A DNA stretch of 64,000 bases. It comes from Smallanthus sonchifolius (taxonomy: Eukaryota; Streptophyta; Magnoliopsida; Asterales; Asteraceae). Location of the stretch: the NCBI GenBank assembly GCA_023525975.1, contig CM042046.1, forward strand, positions 41,757,501-41,821,500, in the 5' to 3' direction. This document shows, one piece after another, positions 59,680-64,000 of this stretch; positions within the stretch are counted from its first letter, which is position 1; each line of letters opens with the position of its first letter. A program made the position numbers and the translations under genes. The notes below the pieces were generated by a model. That model was not told the DNA's origin. It searched no databases and was given only the letters and a program-made list of their open reading frames with translations.

Positions 59680-60097
59680 TCTATACTATATAATAAATAA
59701 AGGTTTTAGAGGGACATTTGTCACTCTCTTATTCATCTTTATGTTTTTTTCCCGCCTCTCTCTCCTATTAATTATACAAACTTTCTTTAATTGTTTTTTT
59801 ATAATTTTTTGTTTCCCGTTTCTCTCTCCTATAAAATAATAATGAAGTTCTATACTTATTTTAATAAAAAAAATTTCATTTAAAAAAAATAGGATTGTTC
59901 ATAAAACATTTTTAGTTTTGAACATTTGTTTCATTCTTTTTATAAAACATTTTTAAAAAATATTTATATAATGTTCCCAAAATTTGTATTAAAAAACTAT
60001 GTAATATTTCATAAATACGTAATATGTAAATTTTTATTACCAAATATATAACACTGTATTTATTCAATTCGTCTAATACACAGGGTTTCTAACCTAG
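59680..60097 (+). mobile_element. Helitron-like element, plus-strand copy
   Basis: It starts TCTATACTATATAATAAATA (59680, preceded by A) and ends TTTCTAACCTAG (60097, followed by T). The CGTCTAATACACAGGG block just before the end is a decayed form of the terminal hairpin seen in the array copies. Internal CCCGCCTCTCTCTCC is the complement of the GAGAGAG/GCGAGAAAA part of those copies. Length 418 bp. Confidence 0.7.
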
Positions 60098-60585
60098 TTT
60101 AATAATAAAGTAAAGTTTTAGTATAATAAACCCATTGATTCTTCTATAGATTTTTTTTTGAACGGCTTCTATAGATTGTTGATAGTGTTTTTTATTTAAT
60201 TGTTGATAGTTTAAAAGACCACTTTATATTTTTGTTACCATGTTACCCGATAAAAAAAATACATTTTTTACATAACATCATAATAATTTTAAGATAATAC
60301 TTTATATTTTTGTTCATTGATGATGTTTTTAATTAATTGTTGTATGCTACCGTAATTTCAATGTCAAATTAGTAAACTAAAGTAAATTTTGATGATATAA
60401 AATAGATGAAGTTATATATTATATACTATTTTTAAAGATTATGGAGGTGAATAGTGCCTATTTTATCTTGTCCTTTTTTTTCTTCTTTCTTATTTTTTTT
60501 ACATTTGTATTTTTTTCTTTCCCGGAATTTTAATGTTTTGGTTTTGGATTTCTAATCGTTGCGTCTGCATTTGAATTTGGGTTTC
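60098..60585. other. noncoding, no feature seen
   Basis: AT-rich sequence with poly-T runs near 60470-60510. No exon, element end or RNA gene could be supported. Confidence 0.35.
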
Positions 60586-60820
60586 TTGACGCTGCATTTT
60601 TAGGTTAGTTTTACGGAGCGTGACGTTCGTTTACGATGGGGTACCCTTTAAGGTTTTAGATTGAGTGACAACTGTTACAATGTGTTTTAATTATAGATGC
60701 GCTTACTTGACGCTACGCTTTTGGGTTTTACGGCGGACTGACGCTTACTTTTACAATGGGACACGTTTTAGGGTTTTCTGAAATAGTGACAGCCGTTGTA
60801 ACGTATTTTTATATATGCGT
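60586..60820. repeat. imperfect tandem repeat of about 118 bp
   Basis: The ordered words TTGACGCT(G/A)C, TTTTACGG, TGACG(T/C)T, TTTACnATGGG, TTTTAnGGTTTT, AGTGACA, GTTnnAAnGTnTTTT and ATATGCG or TAGATGCG occur twice, at about 60586-60706 and 60707-60825. Identity is moderate. It is noncoding. Confidence 0.6.
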
Positions 60821-60825
60821 TTTGA

Positions 60826-61440
60826 TACTCGAAATCATGCCGCCGTCACCAACGCACGCTGTGAAATTCCTAGTAATATATCGTCTAAATGAATCTCTCT
60901 TGTGTAGTTGTGTCGCATGTGTGTGTATTATGGGTCTTGGGGTGAATGAAATAATGAGAAGATGACAGAAGGGTTGGATTTGCAAAATCCAAAAGCTGAG
61001 TGGATGAATGGCATGTCCCCATTTTGATATTGTTTGGTGGGGGCATCATTAGTCAATTGTATTAGATCCTCCTTTTTTTTTGGAAAATCTTTTCCTAAAG
61101 CTTTTGTCCAATGCTCACTCTATACATAAATACACACATAAATACATATACATACATGCATATAATTAAAACTAGTAGGTTATGTCCCCGCAGTACAGTG
61201 TTTTGATTTTGAATAAAATTAATATTGAAACGTAAGAAAAAATAAAATTTCTTAACGGTGTATTAAAAGTTTTATAAAACACAGTATATCCAAAGTTATT
61301 AAAGAATTTTTTTTTAAGCTGGCTTATTTTTAACTAAATTTATATCCAGTCGTAATTAAAATTATACAGAAAGTAGTAGAAACTTTTACTTTTTTAATGT
61401 GTTGATCGTTTGAATATGGAAAAACGAAATAATAATTATT
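60826..61440. other. noncoding, with a possible minus-strand Helitron 3' end
   Basis: At about 61172-61200 the minus strand reads CTGCGGGGACATAACCTACTAG followed by T, similar in style to Helitron 3' ends. The matching 5' end was not found. A short ATACATA run lies at 61125-61160. The ORF at 60756-60965 has no domain. Confidence 0.3.
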
Positions 61441-61902
61441 AGAGCGAATTACAAATTACGTCCTTTAAGTATTATCCATATTTCATAATATACCCTTTAA
61501 CTAAGGAAATTACAGAAAACGTCATTTATGTTTAAAAAACTTGCATGTTACGTCCTTTAGACTAACGGACGTTAAATTTCACCGTTAAGTCAAGTCATGT
61601 GTCTTGCATGTGAGGGCGTTTAGTCTTTTTACCCACAAAAATAAATTTAAAACCCTAAATTTGTAAAAGCCCCACCCATTCTCAGATCTAGGTGCCTGAA
61701 GCTGTAGGTAAAAAGACCAAAACGTCCTCATATGCAAGACACGTGACCTGACTTAACGGTGAAATTTATCGCCCATTAGTCTAGATAACGTAACGTGCAA
61801 TGTTTTTTTAAACATAAATGACGTTTTTTGTAATTTTCTTAGTTAAATGACGTACTCTAAAATGTAGGTAATACTTAAAGGATGTAGTTTGTAATTTGCT
61901 CT
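61441..61902. mobile_element. foldback element with arms of about 190 bp
   Basis: It starts AGAGCGAATTACAAATTACG and ends in the inverted TAGTTTGTAATTTGCTCT. The arms pair almost throughout: GTCCTTTAAGTATTA, AACTAAG.AAATTAC, AACGTCATTTATGTTTAAA, CCGTTAAGTCA.GTCA, GTCTTGCAT and GTCTTTTTACC all have inverted partners. The centre is about 90 bp. The whole would fold into one long hairpin. A partial arm is present at 39690-39870. Confidence 0.85.
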
Positions 61903-62905
61903 AATAATAATAAAGCAAAAAAGTTAAAAAAAAAATAAAAATAAAAATACACACAACAATGAAAATGAAAAAACGAAATAATAATAATATAAATAATAGT
62001 ACTAGTAATAGTAATAATACGAATAATAATAACAATAATAAAGCAAAAAAGTAAAAATACACTAGCTAAGTAGTGTTTGACGATTATAGTCATCTATTTA
62101 CGAAAATCTTTTGTACTTTTAATCGAGTTATCATTGGTGGCCAAAACAAAAATTGAACTATTATTTATCTTTTTCTTTTTAATTTTAGTTGATTTTATAT
62201 TATTAGTTAATGTTTAAACAACAAAAATGATATAAATAAATATATTATTATTAATATTATGAAAAATAATCATTACGTGCAAAGCAATGATAGTGATATC
62301 CAACATCACGGTTTATCTTAACCCTCACTAACTTCCTCCATAGGCATTGTACAATGTACACTAAACAACAACAAAGCCTCCGTCAACCACCCTACCTTAC
62401 ACCACCACCACCACCACCACCGCCGCCGCCGCCGCCGCCGCCCATCGACAATAAGCATTGGCATTACTCAAATCCAACTCCTAATTAGCTTTGTCTTTAA
62501 ATTTGGATGATCCTTTACATTAAAATCGAACGCTAAAACACTTAAACAATGTTAAATGAATATACCTAAATAAATGTTTGATCTACAAGAAGTAAAGATA
62601 AAGATTGAAGAACCAAGAAAATTTGAAGAAAGAGATAGTACATAAGAAAGGGTCGGGTCGGGTCGGGTCGGGATGAGCATCAGGATGGAGTGCTGCCACC
62701 AGGAACACCGGCTCACCGATTTGAGTCTCATGTTTTCCAACGGCTACCTTACCTCCAACAGCTAGATTAAAAAAATTAATTTAAAACTTTAAAACTATAA
62801 TATCAACTAAAATTCTCATTTTTATTCACACTATTCTCAGCCTTTTCTATCTCAAATCAGTCTTAGTTTTTTTTCACACAAATTGCAAGTCATCCTCAAG
62901 TCTCA
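61903..62905. other. noncoding region with microsatellites
   Basis: Holds AAT/ATA-rich runs (61905-62045), a compound (CAC)n(CGC)n tract at about 62398-62443, and (GGGTC)n at about 62650-62672. The ORF at 62552-62740 reads through the pentamer and is not a gene. It probably includes the 5' flank of the broken gene that starts at 62906. Confidence 0.45.
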
Positions 62906-64000
62906 ATGGATTCAAGGTCTCGTAACGCAAAAGAAGCTGGTTCGAGCCGAAACAAAGCAAAAAATGTAATCGGATCATTACATAGCCAACCTTAACTCAA
63001 CCCACAATCTCAACCCAACCCACAACTATTCTTACAATTTCAACGTTGTGCATATTTTCCTTCCCAATTCACCTAATTTTCTCAACAATTTCAATCATTT
63101 CCCACCCAACATTCGCACAATGAATTTCGTCTCCCACAAGAACAACCTAATATCGTCCCATTATATTTCCACAACCCAAATCTACCTCGTCAACAAACCA
63201 ACTTTTCGAGTGATGAAACCCAACCTGCCACACAATCTGACTAAAAAACCCAACCCCCACCGTCTACTAGGAAGAAACCACATCCATGGAACGAGGACGA
63301 AGAAGTGGCGCTGGCAAAGGCTTGGGTCAGGATTTTCGAAGACCCGAAAGTTGGTAATAAAAAAAAGTCAATGCATTTTGGGAGCAAGTCCTTAAACATG
63401 CGGAACAAATTGTGGGAAGCGATCTTTCAGTCCAGCAAGTTAATTCAAAATGGAAGGATATGAACATGTGTCCAAGGTCGACACTATATAGAACAACAAG
63501 GTGACCAAACGTCGAAATGGTCAACTACAAGATGACATAACGAAGGCGGCCCGTAAAGAGTATAAAATGCTTAATTCAAACAAACCCTTTACTAACATAT
63601 CGGCATGAGACATTGGTAAAAATCAAAAGAAATAGATTCTCATTCCTCTCATGGATACCGAATTTGAAAGTCATTCTTAAAAAAGGATGCGGGTTTTCCC
63701 CCCAATTTAACCTCAACAACAAGGATGAGAGTTTTCCACCCAATTTAGTTCTTCCTAGACCACACCGAAAAGGGAAGAAACCGACATTAACATCATCAAA
63801 GGGACCAACAAGAATTGATGCAAATGGTTTCTGACTATATCAATTTGAATAGAAAAGACGTCAAGGACAAGAAATAAGTTCAACCAGAGTGGTTGCAATT
63901 CAAGAAGGACGAGAAAGAAGTTGATGCCCGAAAATCTGAGGATGTGGTGCGCCTCATACAAGAACAACAAAAGAGTGAAGATATGAAGTTTTTAGTAACA
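62906..64000 (+). pseudogene. broken Myb-like / NAM-associated-domain gene, continues past the window
   Basis: From ATG 62906 (MDSRSRNAKEAGSSRNK) the frame soon hits stops, but family sequence continues in shifting frames. A trihelix-like start reads KPHPWNEDEEVALAKAWVRI at about 63270-63335. After a shift near 63362 it reads FWEQVLKHAEQIVGSD and QQVNSKWKDMN. Later pieces include NGQLQDD, ARKEYKMLNSNKPF, PLMDTEF and KKDEKEVDARKSEDVV. This order is typical of plant proteins with an N-terminal Myb/SANT-like domain and a NAM-associated C-terminal domain, often annotated as glutathione S-transferase T3-like and frequently carried by PIF/Harbinger-related elements. Multiple stops and shifts make a product unlikely. 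Confidence 0.65.

Noticed and set aside
60756..60965. 69-aa ORF with hydrophobic and Cys-rich content.
   Set aside because: It overlaps an imperfect tandem repeat, and no signal or domain supports a gene.

Overview
The window looks like nuclear DNA of a flowering plant, probably an asterid and most likely an Asteraceae species. Gene exons are short, introns are long and AT-rich, and most of the sequence is transposable elements. The family guess rests on the repeat styles (LTRs starting TGTCACACCCC, GGGTTGAC-rich hAT-type MITEs, TCTATAC...CTAG Helitrons) and is inference. Nothing bacterial, organellar or CRISPR-like is visible.

Three host genes can be read. (1) 3008-4379 (+): the last three exons of an endonuclease/exonuclease/phosphatase (DNase I-like) family protein; its 5' exons were not found. 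(2) 9364-14945 (-): a complete 18-exon ERD6-like monosaccharide transporter of 460 aa, with a probable two-part 5' UTR reaching about 16060. (3) 40300-51427 (+): a complete 14-exon mitochondrial Rho GTPase (Miro, 649 aa, closest by eye to the MIRO2 type). These genes are unrelated and each is transcribed alone. A fourth gene-like stretch at the right edge (62906-64000) is a broken Myb/NAM-associated-domain gene.

The centre (17483-35557) is a three-deep nest of LTR retrotransposons, each level closed by its own 5-bp target-site duplication (TSD). A solo Ty3-type LTR (TSD taacg) is split by a short, apparently recent Athila-like element that keeps only a zinc-knuckle/protease ORF (TSD actgt). 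Its 3' LTR is split by a nearly intact Tekay/Del-type chromovirus on the minus strand, whose polyprotein has one stop codon in the integrase (TSD ctagt).

Right of the nest lies a 5'-truncated LINE inserted in a hAT transposase gene. The right third (49.6-64 kb) holds Helitron-like elements, a 667-bp tandem triplication whose third unit carries a solo LTR, (TA)n-flanked MITEs with telomere-like interiors, a Tourist-like element, a SINE candidate and a foldback element.

The most unusual signal is that three different LTR families each carry an array of short GC-rich palindromes about 200-380 bp from the sense-strand start of the LTR. The palindrome sequences differ between families, and paired arm changes keep them palindromic.
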